This document shows, piece after piece, positions 8,727-17,760 of a DNA stretch of 64,000 nt (positions are counted from its first letter, which is position 1; each line of letters opens with the position of its first letter). The DNA is from Njordibacter sp028825405 (GTDB taxonomy: Bacteria > Pseudomonadota > Gammaproteobacteria > Pseudomonadales > Balneatricaceae): the NCBI RefSeq assembly GCF_047730065.1, contig NZ_CP159829.1:2728001-2792000 (forward strand). The letters run 5' to 3'. Below the pieces are notes generated by a model. The model saw only the letters and a list, made by a program, of their open reading frames with translations, had not been told where the DNA came from and searched no databases. Both the position numbers and the translations under genes were made by a program.

Positions 8727-9263
8727 ATGTTATTGCCACGCCAAAAAACTCCCAACCTTGAACTTGAAACTCTTGATCATGGAGCCTTTAATCTATCCAC
8801 TGACATCGCTGAGCTCGGCGTCGTTATCTGTTATTACCGGGGCTTGCATTGTCCCATTTGTGCCAAGCAACTAATGGATCTTCAAAGCCACGTCGATGAA
8901 TTTGCGAAAAGAGGCGTCACTTGTATTGCAGTCAGTTCAGATGACAAGCAGCGCACTCAACAAATGGCTGATAAGGTGGGCGCAGGCAACCTAAAGTTCG
9001 GTTATGGCATGAGTTTAGCTAAAGCTAAAGAATGGGGGCTTTATATTTCTACATCTCGGGGCACAACCTCAATTGGCATCGAAGAACCAGCCTTGTTTTC
9101 AGAGCCTGGTTTATTTTTAGTGGGCCCTGATCAATGCCTCTATTATGGGTCTGTGCAAACCATGCCTTTCGCTCGACCTCATTTTGCTGAATTGCTGGGG
9201 GCGCTAGATTTTGCCATCACTAATGATTACCCTGCCCGAGGTGAGTATTCTGGTGAGGTTTGA
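8727..9263 (+). CDS. peroxiredoxin-like (AhpC/TSA-type) protein with CPxC motif
   Basis: A 178-residue protein when started at the ATG at 8727, which has GAGAGAAG about 6 bases upstream. A TTG at 8712 lies inside that ribosome-binding stretch and is a poor start. Residues ~40-50 contain GLHCPICAKQL, a thioredoxin-fold CPxC motif, and the fold continues as in AhpC/TSA peroxiredoxin-like proteins. It probably reduces peroxides or disulfides in the cytosol, as no signal peptide is visible. It is divergent from the AraC regulator. The exact substrate is open, because CPxC members are less studied than 2-Cys AhpC. Confidence 0.82.
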   Translation: MLLPRQKTPNLELETLDHGAFNLSTDIAELGVVICYYRGLHCPICAKQLMDLQSHVDEFAKRGVTCIAVSSDDKQRTQQMADKVGAGNLKFGYGMSLAKAKEWGLYISTSRGTTSIGIEEPALFSEPGLFLVGPDQCLYYGSVQTMPFARPHFAELLGALDFAITNDYPARGEYSGEV

Positions 9264-9428
9264 TTATCTTTAGGTGAGCCAGAGAACAGACCACTCAAAG
9301 AATCACCCGGTTAAGTAGACGTGTAAGCGCATAAAAGAGAGCTTGTTAACCGCTCAGAGACCCTAAATCAGAGGGCGTATCACTTTAAAAAGGGATGTGA
9401 CCATTTGAAAAAAGTCCGTTAGGGATTA

Positions 9429-9848
9429 CTAATCCTCATTTTTATCATGCACCAGCATCGAATCCTTGAATGCCTGTAGCACACTGCGGCAGCTGATTTG
9501 ACCAACAAACTGGCCGTCTTTGACTACTGGCATGCGCCGACGCTTATGCTGCATTAATGTTCGAGCTGCCTCGAACAGGGTGGTTTCCACCGGCAGCACA
9601 TCGACTTTGGTGTGCATTAGATCTCCAATACAGGCGTCACCTTCTTGGTAGTAAGCAATTTGTTCTAATTGACCCAATAGATCTAATTCTGAAATGACCC
9701 CCACAACTCGGCCCTCAGCGTCTAACACAGTGCCACCTGTCACTTTACGAATCAACATTTCATGAATGGCATCCATAATATGCGTGGTAGGTGAAAAGGT
9801 GAGCGGATTGACCGACATGAAGTCTTTAATATTGATTGAGTTTAACAT
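9429..9848 (-). CDS. CBS-domain pair protein
   Basis: A 139-residue soluble protein made almost wholly of two CBS motifs (residues ~8-60 and ~75-132; for example VTGGTVLDAEGRVVGVISELDL and RRMPVVKDGQFVGQISCRSVL). CBS pairs bind adenine nucleotides and regulate other proteins. With no fused effector domain the target cannot be named. AGGAG lies ~10 bases before the ATG. It is divergent from the nuo operon across a 323-base region (or 234 bases to the leader ORF), so a role linked to energy status is possible but unproven. Confidence 0.85.
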   Translation of the reverse strand: MLNSINIKDFMSVNPLTFSPTTHIMDAIHEMLIRKVTGGTVLDAEGRVVGVISELDLLGQLEQIAYYQEGDACIGDLMHTKVDVLPVETTLFEAARTLMQHKRRRMPVVKDGQFVGQISCRSVLQAFKDSMLVHDKNED

Positions 9849-10027
9849 CTAACAAAGCTCCTCTTTTGAGTTGCTCCCAAAGAATAAACCAATGGTAGTC
9901 AGTGCAGTATTACGCCACTTTTTCGCATTAGTCAATTTTAATACCTTGATAGCCAATTTTATTAAATCTCATAAGATATTGTTTTATATTGGTAAATAAT
10001 ATTATCTAAGGGCTAATATTGAATAAG

Positions 10028-10057
10028 TTGCAAATTATAATTTATTTCTTCTATACT
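10028..10057 (+). promoter_or_regulatory. candidate sigma-70 promoter of the nuo operon
   Basis: TTGCAA (10028-10033) and TATACT (10052-10057) are separated by 18 bases in the otherwise AT-rich region between the CBS gene and nuoA. They lie 26 bases before the leader ORF start. The match to the -10 consensus is good, and the spacing is one base longer than ideal. Confidence 0.45.
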
Positions 10058-10082
10058 GTTTATTGACTTGAGGGGGTCTGCA

Positions 10083-10175
10083 ATGATGTTTCTTAACTAT
10101 TTAAATAGCCACTTTTTTGCCCATATATCGATCTATTTTTGTGTCTCTACTTTTGGTGAAAGGCAAACAATATGA
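10083..10175 (+). CDS. possible 30-residue leader ORF coupled to nuoA
   Basis: An ATG at 10083 (second ATG at 10086) opens a 30-codon frame rich in Phe, Tyr and Ile. It ends with TGA at 10173-10175, overlapping the nuoA ATG as ATGA. A purine-rich GAGGGGG lies ~8 bases upstream. The exact ATGA junction matches the coupling seen elsewhere in this operon (nuoE/nuoF, nuoF/nuoG). It could be a translated leader or a tiny membrane peptide, but it could also be chance. No known family is recognised. Confidence 0.35.
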   Translation: MMFLNYLNSHFFAHISIYFCVSTFGERQTI

Positions 10176-10588
10176 CCTATGGGGAAGAGTTAATTAGCCA
10201 CATTTGGCCCTTAGCACTATTTTTGATATTGCTTTGCGGCTTAATATTGATGATGCTCACACTACCCACACTATTGGGTGGGAAAAGAGTATCACGGGCG
10301 GTTAATGAGCCCTATGAGTGCGGTATTGTGCCCGTCGGCTCTACCCATTTTCGCATGCCTATTCCCTTTTACTTATTTGCTATTTTTTTCGTTATCTTTG
10401 ACTTGGAAGTGGTGTTTCTATTTGCTTGGGCTGTGGCCGTTAAAGAAACTGGCTGGCTAGGTTTTAGCGAAGCATTGATCTTTATATTCATTCTGTTTGT
10501 GGCGCTCATTTATCTGTGGCGTCTTGGGGCCTTAGATTGGCGCACTGAAAGACAAAAATTCGAATTACTCAACTTGGACGCACGCTAA
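10172..10588 (+). CDS. nuoA: NADH-quinone oxidoreductase subunit A
   Basis: A 138-residue membrane subunit of respiratory complex I, which transfers electrons from NADH to quinone and pumps protons across the inner membrane. Three membrane helices are visible, and the loop has the conserved NEPYECG motif (residues ~44-50) near the quinone channel. It is the first gene of a complete nuo operon. Its ATG overlaps the stop of a putative leader ORF, and AAGG lies 8 bases upstream. Confidence 0.97.
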   Translation: MTYGEELISHIWPLALFLILLCGLILMMLTLPTLLGGKRVSRAVNEPYECGIVPVGSTHFRMPIPFYLFAIFFVIFDLEVVFLFAWAVAVKETGWLGFSEALIFIFILFVALIYLWRLGALDWRTERQKFELLNLDAR

Positions 10589-10670
10589 TTGCTGGATTTT
10601 TAACTTAGGCTACCAGCACCCATCGTGTATTAAATAATAACCGATTCTGCAAAGAGTCACGGGGGTTGTT

Positions 10671-11309
10671 ATGCCGCAGTTAAAGTCTGGTGCCTATGGT
10701 GCTAACCTTATTGCCTCGCAAGATCAGAGTTTTGCACAGTCTGTGGAAGACAGTTTGGTATTGGGCAAGGTCAAAGATTTAGTCGCATGGGGTCAAAGCA
10801 ATTCCTTGTGGCCATTTAATTTTGGCCTCTCCTGTTGTTATGTAGAAATGGCAACAGCATTTACTTCACGCCATGATATTGGTCGTTTTGGTGCGGAGGT
10901 TATCCGTGCTACCCCCCGTCAAGCTGATGTGATGGTGATTTCTGGCACCGTATTTCGAAAAATGGCGCCTGTTATTCAACGCCTCTATGAACAGCTTTTA
11001 GAACCTAAATGGATTATATCCATGGGCTCCTGTGCTAACTCAGGAGGGTTATACGACATATATAGTGTGGTACAGGGGGTCGATAAGTTTCTTCCCGTCG
11101 ATGTGTATGTGCCAGGGTGTCCACCAAGGCCAGAGGCTCTATTGCAAGGGTTAATATTACTGCAAGATGCTATTCGACACGAAAACCGACCTTTAAGCTG
11201 GGTACTTGGCCCAGACGGAGTGGAAAAGCCTTCCATGCCTTCGCAACGTGATCTACATACCGAAAAACGCATGCGTATGACCCATTTACCTAATCCAGAT
11301 CAGGTTTAG
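10671..11309 (+). CDS. nuoB: NADH-quinone oxidoreductase subunit B
   Basis: A 212-residue cytoplasmic subunit that holds iron-sulfur cluster N2, the last cluster before quinone. The cysteines appear as the vicinal pair in LSCCYVEMA (~residue 54), one in MGSCANSGG and one in VPGCPPRPE. The ~80-base gap after nuoA contains an imperfect GCTGG/CCAGC hairpin, the largest gap in the operon after the leader. GGGGG precedes the ATG. Confidence 0.97.
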   Translation: MPQLKSGAYGANLIASQDQSFAQSVEDSLVLGKVKDLVAWGQSNSLWPFNFGLSCCYVEMATAFTSRHDIGRFGAEVIRATPRQADVMVISGTVFRKMAPVIQRLYEQLLEPKWIISMGSCANSGGLYDIYSVVQGVDKFLPVDVYVPGCPPRPEALLQGLILLQDAIRHENRPLSWVLGPDGVEKPSMPSQRDLHTEKRMRMTHLPNPDQV

Positions 11310-11314
11310 TTGCT

Positions 11315-13093
11315 GTGACTAAGCCCATACTTGAACCCAACCCCCACCCGATGGGTGATGCTAACTTATTACTGTTGCTGCAACACGAGTTTCCACACCC
11401 TTTAATTGAACAAAGCACCGCTGATGACATACCTAGTGTATGGGTTGATGCCGCTCATGTAGGCGCACTCCTGCAATATTGTAAGCACGAGTTACGGCCC
11501 TGCTATGCCATGTTATATGATCTTAGCGCCATTGATGAACGCGTCCGCAGTCATCGGGAAGGCCAGCCTAAAAGTGATTTTACTGTGGTCTATCAATTAT
11601 TGAGCCTTACTGGCAACTCCTTTTTACGCATTAAGGTAGCGTTAATGGAGTCAGAATTACACATCGATAGCCAATGCACTTTGTGGCCCAATGCGAATTG
11701 GTACGAACGCGAGTGCCATGACATGTTTGGTATTGATTTTGTGGGTCACCCTAATTTATACCCACTTATTATCCCCCCTACTTGGAAAGGCCATCCCCTG
11801 CGCAAGGAACATCCAGCCCGCGCTACAGAAATGGAGCCCTTTAGCATCGATGAACAAATGCAAGACGAAGAACAAGAGGCTTTGAGGTTTGTGCCAGAAC
11901 AATGGGGCATGAAGCGAGAAGGAAAAAATACCGATTATATGTTTCTTAATATGGGCCCTAACCACCCTAGTGTGCACGGTGTGTTTCGCGTTGCTGTGCA
12001 GCTTAATGGTGAAGAAGTAGTGGACGCTGTTGCAGACATTGGCTATCACCATCGCGGGGCCGAAAAAATGGGTGAGCGCCAAGCTTGGCACACCTATATG
12101 CCTTACACTGACCGCATTGATTACTTGGGTGGAGTCATGAATAACTTACCCTATGTGATGGGGGTCGAGAAGTTAGCAGGCATCAAAGTATCGTCGAGAG
12201 TAGAAACCATTCGTGTGATGCTGTGTGAATGTTTTCGCATTCAAAGTCACTTCTTGTTTTTTGGTACCTTTGCCCAAGACATTGGTCAGATGTCACCTAT
12301 TTTCTATATTTTCACTGACCGAGAGATGTTGTTTGGCATTATTGAGGCCATTACTGGGGGCCGCATGCACCCGAGTTGGTTTCGTATTGGCGGTGTTGCG
12401 CAAGACCTACCCCAAGGTTGGGATGTCATGATGCAGGAATTTTTGGCACGCATGCCTAAGCGCTTAGATGAGTACCAAAAATTAGTACTAGATAATCGTA
12501 TTATCAAACAGCGCACTGTGGGTGTGGGCCGTTACACCAGCGAAGAAGCCATAGACTGGGGCATCACTGGTGGTGGTTTGCGGGCCACAGGCTATGATTG
12601 GGATATGCGTAAACGTATGCCCTACAGTGGTTATGAAAACTTTGACTTCGATATTCCCTTGGGAAGTAACGGTGATTGTTATGATAGAGCCATGGTGCGG
12701 TTACAGGAAATTCGACAGAGTTTGCGCATTATCCAACAGTGCGTAGACCATATGCCAGAAGGTCCCTACAAAGCAGATCATCCACTGACGACGCCGCCGC
12801 CAAAAGAGCGCACCATGCAAGATATTGAAACCTTAATTCACCATTTTGTGCACTCCAGTTGGGGTCCAGCCATACCGGCAGGTGAAGTGTGCTTACCTAT
12901 TGAAGCGGCCAAAGGCCTAAACAGTTATTACCTCGTCAGTGACGGCAGCACCACTTCCTACCGCACCCGAATTCGCACACCATCCTTTGCCCATTTACAG
13001 ATGATTCCAACCATGAGTCGTGGCATGATGGTGGCTGACATGATTGCCATTATTGCCAGTATTGACTTTGTTATGGCCGACGTGGACCGTTAA
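11315..13093 (+). CDS. nuoCD: fused NADH-quinone oxidoreductase subunits C and D
   Basis: A 592-residue fusion. The 30-kDa NuoC part spans residues ~1-185, ending in the HPLRKEHP segment. The 49-kDa NuoD part spans ~205-592 with MGPNHPSVHGVFR, YHHRGAEKM and the C-terminal CLPIEAAKG stretch, and it lines the quinone site. The C-D fusion is characteristic of many gammaproteobacteria. The start is GTG at 11315, five bases after the nuoB stop. An ATG twelve codons downstream (11351) is an alternative. Confidence 0.97.
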   Translation: MTKPILEPNPHPMGDANLLLLLQHEFPHPLIEQSTADDIPSVWVDAAHVGALLQYCKHELRPCYAMLYDLSAIDERVRSHREGQPKSDFTVVYQLLSLTGNSFLRIKVALMESELHIDSQCTLWPNANWYERECHDMFGIDFVGHPNLYPLIIPPTWKGHPLRKEHPARATEMEPFSIDEQMQDEEQEALRFVPEQWGMKREGKNTDYMFLNMGPNHPSVHGVFRVAVQLNGEEVVDAVADIGYHHRGAEKMGERQAWHTYMPYTDRIDYLGGVMNNLPYVMGVEKLAGIKVSSRVETIRVMLCECFRIQSHFLFFGTFAQDIGQMSPIFYIFTDREMLFGIIEAITGGRMHPSWFRIGGVAQDLPQGWDVMMQEFLARMPKRLDEYQKLVLDNRIIKQRTVGVGRYTSEEAIDWGITGGGLRATGYDWDMRKRMPYSGYENFDFDIPLGSNGDCYDRAMVRLQEIRQSLRIIQQCVDHMPEGPYKADHPLTTPPPKERTMQDIETLIHHFVHSSWGPAIPAGEVCLPIEAAKGLNSYYLVSDGSTTSYRTRIRTPSFAHLQMIPTMSRGMMVADMIAIIASIDFVMADVDR

Positions 13094-13099
13094 GGAGCA

Positions 13100-13642
13100 A
13101 TGATGACCCCAATAATCGCTACCGATGCAGCCTCCCATAAGCCAGATTGGCGGTTGCTTATTGAGCCCCTTAGCGAGCATGAAGAAGCCGCTATTAGTGC
13201 CCAAGTACAGCATTATCCCCAGCCCCAAGCAGCCACTATTGAGGCCTTAAAAATTGTTCAAGAGCATCAAGGATGGGTGTCTGACGGTAAGTTGAAGGCC
13301 ATTGCCAACCGCCTACAAATGAGTCCTGATGAAGTAGAATCTGTGGCCACATTTTACAATAAAATTTATCGTCAGCCGGTGGGAAAAACAGTCATCTCCC
13401 TCTGCGATAGTGTCAGTTGTTGGATTATGGGCTATCAAGGTTTAGCCCAATCACTGAGCCAAGAATTACAAATAGCCTTGGGTGAAACCACCGCTGATGG
13501 TGCTATAACCCTCCTACCCACTCCCTGCCTAGGGGCGTGCGATCATGCTCCCGTGGCCATGGTAGGGGACCAGCGTGCGCATCAACTTACCCCCACATCT
13601 CTTATAGAGTTAGCCCGTCAGGCCCGGGAGCAAAGTCTATGA
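13100..13642 (+). CDS. nuoE: NADH-quinone oxidoreductase subunit E
   Basis: A 180-residue thioredoxin-like 2Fe-2S subunit of the NADH-oxidising module (cluster N1a). The four expected cysteines lie in CDSVSCW and LGACDHAPV. AAGGAG precedes a double ATG, and the first is used. The final codons overlap the nuoF start as ATGA. Confidence 0.96.
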   Translation: MMTPIIATDAASHKPDWRLLIEPLSEHEEAAISAQVQHYPQPQAATIEALKIVQEHQGWVSDGKLKAIANRLQMSPDEVESVATFYNKIYRQPVGKTVISLCDSVSCWIMGYQGLAQSLSQELQIALGETTADGAITLLPTPCLGACDHAPVAMVGDQRAHQLTPTSLIELARQAREQSL

Positions 13643-14985
13643 CTGATAATCAAAGTATGCATCAACCCACTAACCTGCCATTAAGCCAACACATTAAAGC
13701 TGATGGTAGCGTCACTAGTTTGATGGAGTATCAATCAAACTATGGCTACCAAGGGCTTGCCAAGGCCTTATCTATGACCCCAAGCGAGGTCGTCGATTGG
13801 GTTAAAGCAGCCAATCTTAGGGGCCGAGGTGGGGCGGGGTTCTCAGCAGGTTTAAAGTGGAGTTTTGTGCCACCCATAGAGCAATTACCCGGCCAACGCT
13901 ATGTCATTTGCAATGCAGATGAAATGGAGCCTGGCACTTTTAAAGATCGCTGGTTAATGGAACATGACCCCCATCAGCTGATAGAAGGCTTGGCCATTGC
14001 CGCCTATGCAGTGCAAGCCCACACCGCGTTTATTTTTCTGCGGGCTGATTATGACTTATGTGCTGAGCGCCTGCAGTATGCCATGGATGAAGCCCAAGCA
14101 GCCGGCTTGCTGGGTGAGCAGATGAATGATGCTGGGTTTCATTTAAACATGCTTTTGCACACGAGTGCGGGTCGCTACATTTGTGGTGAAGAAACAGCCC
14201 TGATCAACGCCCTGGAAGGCAAACGTGCACAGCCACGATTTAAACCCCCTTTTCCCCAGGTCAGTGGTTTATTCGGCCGCCCTACGGTGGTCAATAATAC
14301 TGAAACCTTATGTAATTTGCCCCATATTTTTCATCACGGTATTGATTGGTTTACCAACTTAGGCGTCGGTGATGACAATGGCACAAAAATATATGGGGTC
14401 AGTGGTAGGGTTAACAATCCAGGCTGTTGGGAGCTGCCCATTGGAACCAAAGTGGCCGATATTATTACCTTGGCTGGGGGCATGCAGGATGGCGTGGAGT
14501 TACGTGGCTTTTTGCCTGGGGGTGGGTCTACGGACTTTTTGACCAAAGATCACTTAGAGCTAGCCATGGACTACGGTACCATCCAACAAGCAGGTAGTCG
14601 CATGGGCACGGGGACTATGATTTTACTGGATGACCAAACCTGCGTGGTGGGCATGGTACTTAATTTAATTAGTTTCTTTGCCCAAGAGTCCTGTGGTTGG
14701 TGCACGCCGTGTCGCAACGGCTTACCTTTCATTCGACAAATTCTGACTGAACTAGAGGCAGGACGTGGTCAGCAAGAAGACCTTGAGCATTTATTACAAC
14801 TGTGTGGCTATATTGGTATTGGCAACACTTTTTGTGCCTTAGCACCAGGTGCAGCAGAGCCATTACAAAGTGCTCTAAAATACTTCCGTGAAGATTTTGT
14901 GGCCCATATAGAGCAAGGCGCATGTCCGCATGGCAACTCACCTAAGGCGGATGTTGAATTAGTAAAGGAGATCCATACTCTATGA
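13639..14985 (+). CDS. nuoF: NADH-quinone oxidoreductase subunit F (NADH- and FMN-binding)
   Basis: A 448-residue subunit that binds NADH, FMN and cluster N3. Visible motifs are the glycine-rich GRGGAGFSAGLKWSF (NADH/FMN), CNADEMEPGTFKDR, CGEETALINALEG and the 4Fe-4S ligands in ESCGWCTPCRNG. The frame is open further upstream to 13537, but those codons lie inside nuoE. The ATG at 13639, overlapping the nuoE TGA, is the clear start. Confidence 0.97.
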   Translation: MTDNQSMHQPTNLPLSQHIKADGSVTSLMEYQSNYGYQGLAKALSMTPSEVVDWVKAANLRGRGGAGFSAGLKWSFVPPIEQLPGQRYVICNADEMEPGTFKDRWLMEHDPHQLIEGLAIAAYAVQAHTAFIFLRADYDLCAERLQYAMDEAQAAGLLGEQMNDAGFHLNMLLHTSAGRYICGEETALINALEGKRAQPRFKPPFPQVSGLFGRPTVVNNTETLCNLPHIFHHGIDWFTNLGVGDDNGTKIYGVSGRVNNPGCWELPIGTKVADIITLAGGMQDGVELRGFLPGGGSTDFLTKDHLELAMDYGTIQQAGSRMGTGTMILLDDQTCVVGMVLNLISFFAQESCGWCTPCRNGLPFIRQILTELEAGRGQQEDLEHLLQLCGYIGIGNTFCALAPGAAEPLQSALKYFREDFVAHIEQGACPHGNSPKADVELVKEIHTL

Positions 14986-17759
14986 ATGCTACAACAGACG
15001 AACTGGTCACTATCTATGTTGAAGACTTAGCCTATCAAGTAAAGACTGGGGGTAATTTGTTAGAAGCCTGTCTTGGTTTAGCGAAGGATTTGCCTTATTT
15101 TTGCTGGCATCCAGCCTTAGGCTCTGTGGGCTCTTGTCGCCAGTGTGCAGTGCAGCTGTATCAAAATGAAGAGGATCAACATGGTCGGATGGTCATGGCC
15201 TGTATGACACCAATCGCTGAAGGCATGCGCGTAAGCCTCTCTGCACCTATGGCCAGCCAGTTTCGTCAACAATGTATCGAAGTGACCATGGCCAACCACC
15301 CCCACGATTGCCCTGTTTGCGAGGAAGGTGGCGAATGCCATTTGCAAGACATGACATTACAATCAGGACACACTCAAAGGCGCTATAAAGGCGACAAAAA
15401 GACCTATAATAATCAAGATTTAGGGCCCTGTGTTGGCCATGAAATGAACCGATGTATTGGTTGCTTTCGTTGTGTTCGATTTTATCAAGATTATGCGGGT
15501 GGTGATGATTTAGTAGCGCTTGGCAGCAGTGAAAATATGTATTTTGGGCGCCATGAAGACGGGTGTTTAACCAGTCATTTTAGTGGCAACTTGGCAGAAG
15601 TCTGTCCTACGGGGGTGTTCTACGACAAGGTTGTGAGTGATAGCTATACACGTAAATGGGATTTACAGTCGGCTCCAAGTATTTGCAGTCACTGCAGCTT
15701 AGGCTGTAATTTGTCAGTAGGTGAACGCCAAGGGCGAGTAAAACGGGTCACTAATCGCTACCATAATCAGGTGAATGGGTATTTTATCTGTGATAAAGGG
15801 CGCTATGGCTTTGCCCATAGCAATAGCGAAAAAATGTTGTATCAAGCCCAAGTTAAACCCTTGGACGAGAGTGAAAAAATCACCTGTGATAGTGCTGATG
15901 GGCTAGATTATGTGGCTCAAATCATCAATGAATTAGGGCCTGAAAATGTTTTTGGTTTAGGTTCACCAAAGGCCTCTGTCGAAGAGAATTTCAGCTTGCA
16001 GAGTTTAGTGGGTAAGACTAATTTCTATGCGGGTCAAAGTGACGTGCAAGGGGTTATCCAAGCTCAAGTGCTGCATCAATTGAACCAAGCAGATATCCAT
16101 AGCCCTAGCCTAAAACAAATTGAACAGGCCGATGCTATTATTATACTCGGCGAAGATCTGTTACATACAGCGCCACGTATGGCCATGAGCGTACGTCAAG
16201 CCAGTCGCAATCTGGGCTTTACTAAAGCGGCAGCCATTGGTATTCCCAAGTGGCAAGATGAGCCCGTGCGCATTCATGCCCAAAACCAGCTCAGTCCCAT
16301 TATTAGTATTACTAGTGCCACCACTGATTTAGACGACATTAGCAGTCAGTGTTTACAATTGACCCCCCATCAAATGTGTGACTATGCAAAGACCCTGACC
16401 AGGGCTATTGACGGACAGCTTGATATGGCGAAATTACCCACTAAAATGCGGGATCAAGTGCAACAAAGTTTAATCTTGCTGACGGGGGCCAAACGCCCTT
16501 TAGTGATCAGTGGGGCTAGCAGTCAAAGTTCAGAGTTAATTGACACAGCGGCCCAATTGGCTTTGGCTTTGGGTCGTCAGAGTAATCAAAAAGCTTGGCT
16601 CAGTTATTGTTTAGAAGCCGCCAACAGTATGGGTTTAGGCCTACTCAATAAAGACGCAAAACACATGGGTGACTTAAACCTGCGCTTGCAGCAACAGACC
16701 AAGGCCAGTGCTCTCATTGTTTTACAAACAGATCTTTTTGCCCTCTCTACGAAGGCGGCTACTATGTGTGAGTCTGTGCGACATTTGATTGTGGTGGATC
16801 ATTTGCCAAATCCCACCAGCGACCAAGCTGATGTCGTTATAGCCTGTGCTAATGGGTTTGAAACTGAAGGCACTTATGTCAATAATGAAGGCCGTGCACA
16901 ACGCTTTTTTGCAGTCCACGATACGCCTGGAAGGCCGGATGCTTGGCGTAGTTTGGCTAATTTAGCCCGTATGCTAAGTCAAACTGAAGGCTGCAGTTCC
17001 ACTGTGACTCAACTGGCCAATTGCACTAACTTTGATCACCTGTGCGATTTAGTAGGCCAACAAGGTGGCTTTTTTACTGATTGGTGTGATGTCGCACCCA
17101 ATGCTGGTTTCAGAGTGGCTGGCATGAAAATTCCACGCCAAAGTCATCGAGCATCAGGTAGAACTAGCCTTTATGCCCATAAAAGTGTCAGCGAAGCCAA
17201 GCAGCCAGAGGACTTCGATTCTGCCTTAGCCTTCACCATGGAAGGCACAACCATCAACACACCTAGTGCTCTGATACCACAAGTATGGAGTCCCGGCTGG
17301 AATTCCAATGAGGCCATTAACAAATTTCAACAAGAGATTAATGGGCCTTTAAAAGGCGGTGAAGCTGGCTTAAGGCTATTTGATAACCACCACAGATTGC
17401 CTTCGGCACCTAACACACTTATCCCCAGCATTAGTATTGAGGTGGGTCAAATACTGGCCCACAGTCAAAGTTTTTTGTTCGGCAGTGACCAAGCCAGCCA
17501 TTTAAGTTCAGCCCTAAGAAAGCGGAGTGGTGCACCCAGCGCTCGCATCCATCCTGATACTGCCATAAAAATGGGTTTGGCAGGGGTATCTGCAGTGTGT
17601 GTTGAATTAGCACAAGCACAATGGCACTTACCCCTAACCCGAGATGCGTCAATGGCCAAGGAGTTGCTACTGTTGCCTAACCATTATCAAGCACCTATTA
17701 ATGTTGGGCATTTACCCGCAGCAGTGAACATAAGCCCCCTAAAACAGGAGGCCCCCTAA
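14982..17759 (+). CDS. nuoG: NADH-quinone oxidoreductase subunit G
   Basis: A 925-residue subunit. The N-terminal ~220 residues carry a 2Fe-2S ferredoxin domain (CRQC region), the His-containing CPVCEEGGECHLQD segment and a 4Fe-4S pair (CIGCFRCVRFYQ). From ~230 on there is a molybdopterin-oxidoreductase-like domain whose CSHCSLGC motif plus a later Cys would bind the extra cluster N7, as in E. coli. The start overlaps the nuoF stop (ATGA). Confidence 0.96.
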   Translation: MNATTDELVTIYVEDLAYQVKTGGNLLEACLGLAKDLPYFCWHPALGSVGSCRQCAVQLYQNEEDQHGRMVMACMTPIAEGMRVSLSAPMASQFRQQCIEVTMANHPHDCPVCEEGGECHLQDMTLQSGHTQRRYKGDKKTYNNQDLGPCVGHEMNRCIGCFRCVRFYQDYAGGDDLVALGSSENMYFGRHEDGCLTSHFSGNLAEVCPTGVFYDKVVSDSYTRKWDLQSAPSICSHCSLGCNLSVGERQGRVKRVTNRYHNQVNGYFICDKGRYGFAHSNSEKMLYQAQVKPLDESEKITCDSADGLDYVAQIINELGPENVFGLGSPKASVEENFSLQSLVGKTNFYAGQSDVQGVIQAQVLHQLNQADIHSPSLKQIEQADAIIILGEDLLHTAPRMAMSVRQASRNLGFTKAAAIGIPKWQDEPVRIHAQNQLSPIISITSATTDLDDISSQCLQLTPHQMCDYAKTLTRAIDGQLDMAKLPTKMRDQVQQSLILLTGAKRPLVISGASSQSSELIDTAAQLALALGRQSNQKAWLSYCLEAANSMGLGLLNKDAKHMGDLNLRLQQQTKASALIVLQTDLFALSTKAATMCESVRHLIVVDHLPNPTSDQADVVIACANGFETEGTYVNNEGRAQRFFAVHDTPGRPDAWRSLANLARMLSQTEGCSSTVTQLANCTNFDHLCDLVGQQGGFFTDWCDVAPNAGFRVAGMKIPRQSHRASGRTSLYAHKSVSEAKQPEDFDSALAFTMEGTTINTPSALIPQVWSPGWNSNEAINKFQQEINGPLKGGEAGLRLFDNHHRLPSAPNTLIPSISIEVGQILAHSQSFLFGSDQASHLSSALRKRSGAPSARIHPDTAIKMGLAGVSAVCVELAQAQWHLPLTRDASMAKELLLLPNHYQAPINVGHLPAAVNISPLKQEAP

Positions 17760-17760
17760 T

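Noticed and set aside
13537..13638. Upstream extension of nuoF
   Set aside because: The extra codons are inside nuoE and are not like NuoF; the ATGA overlap at 13639 is the natural start.
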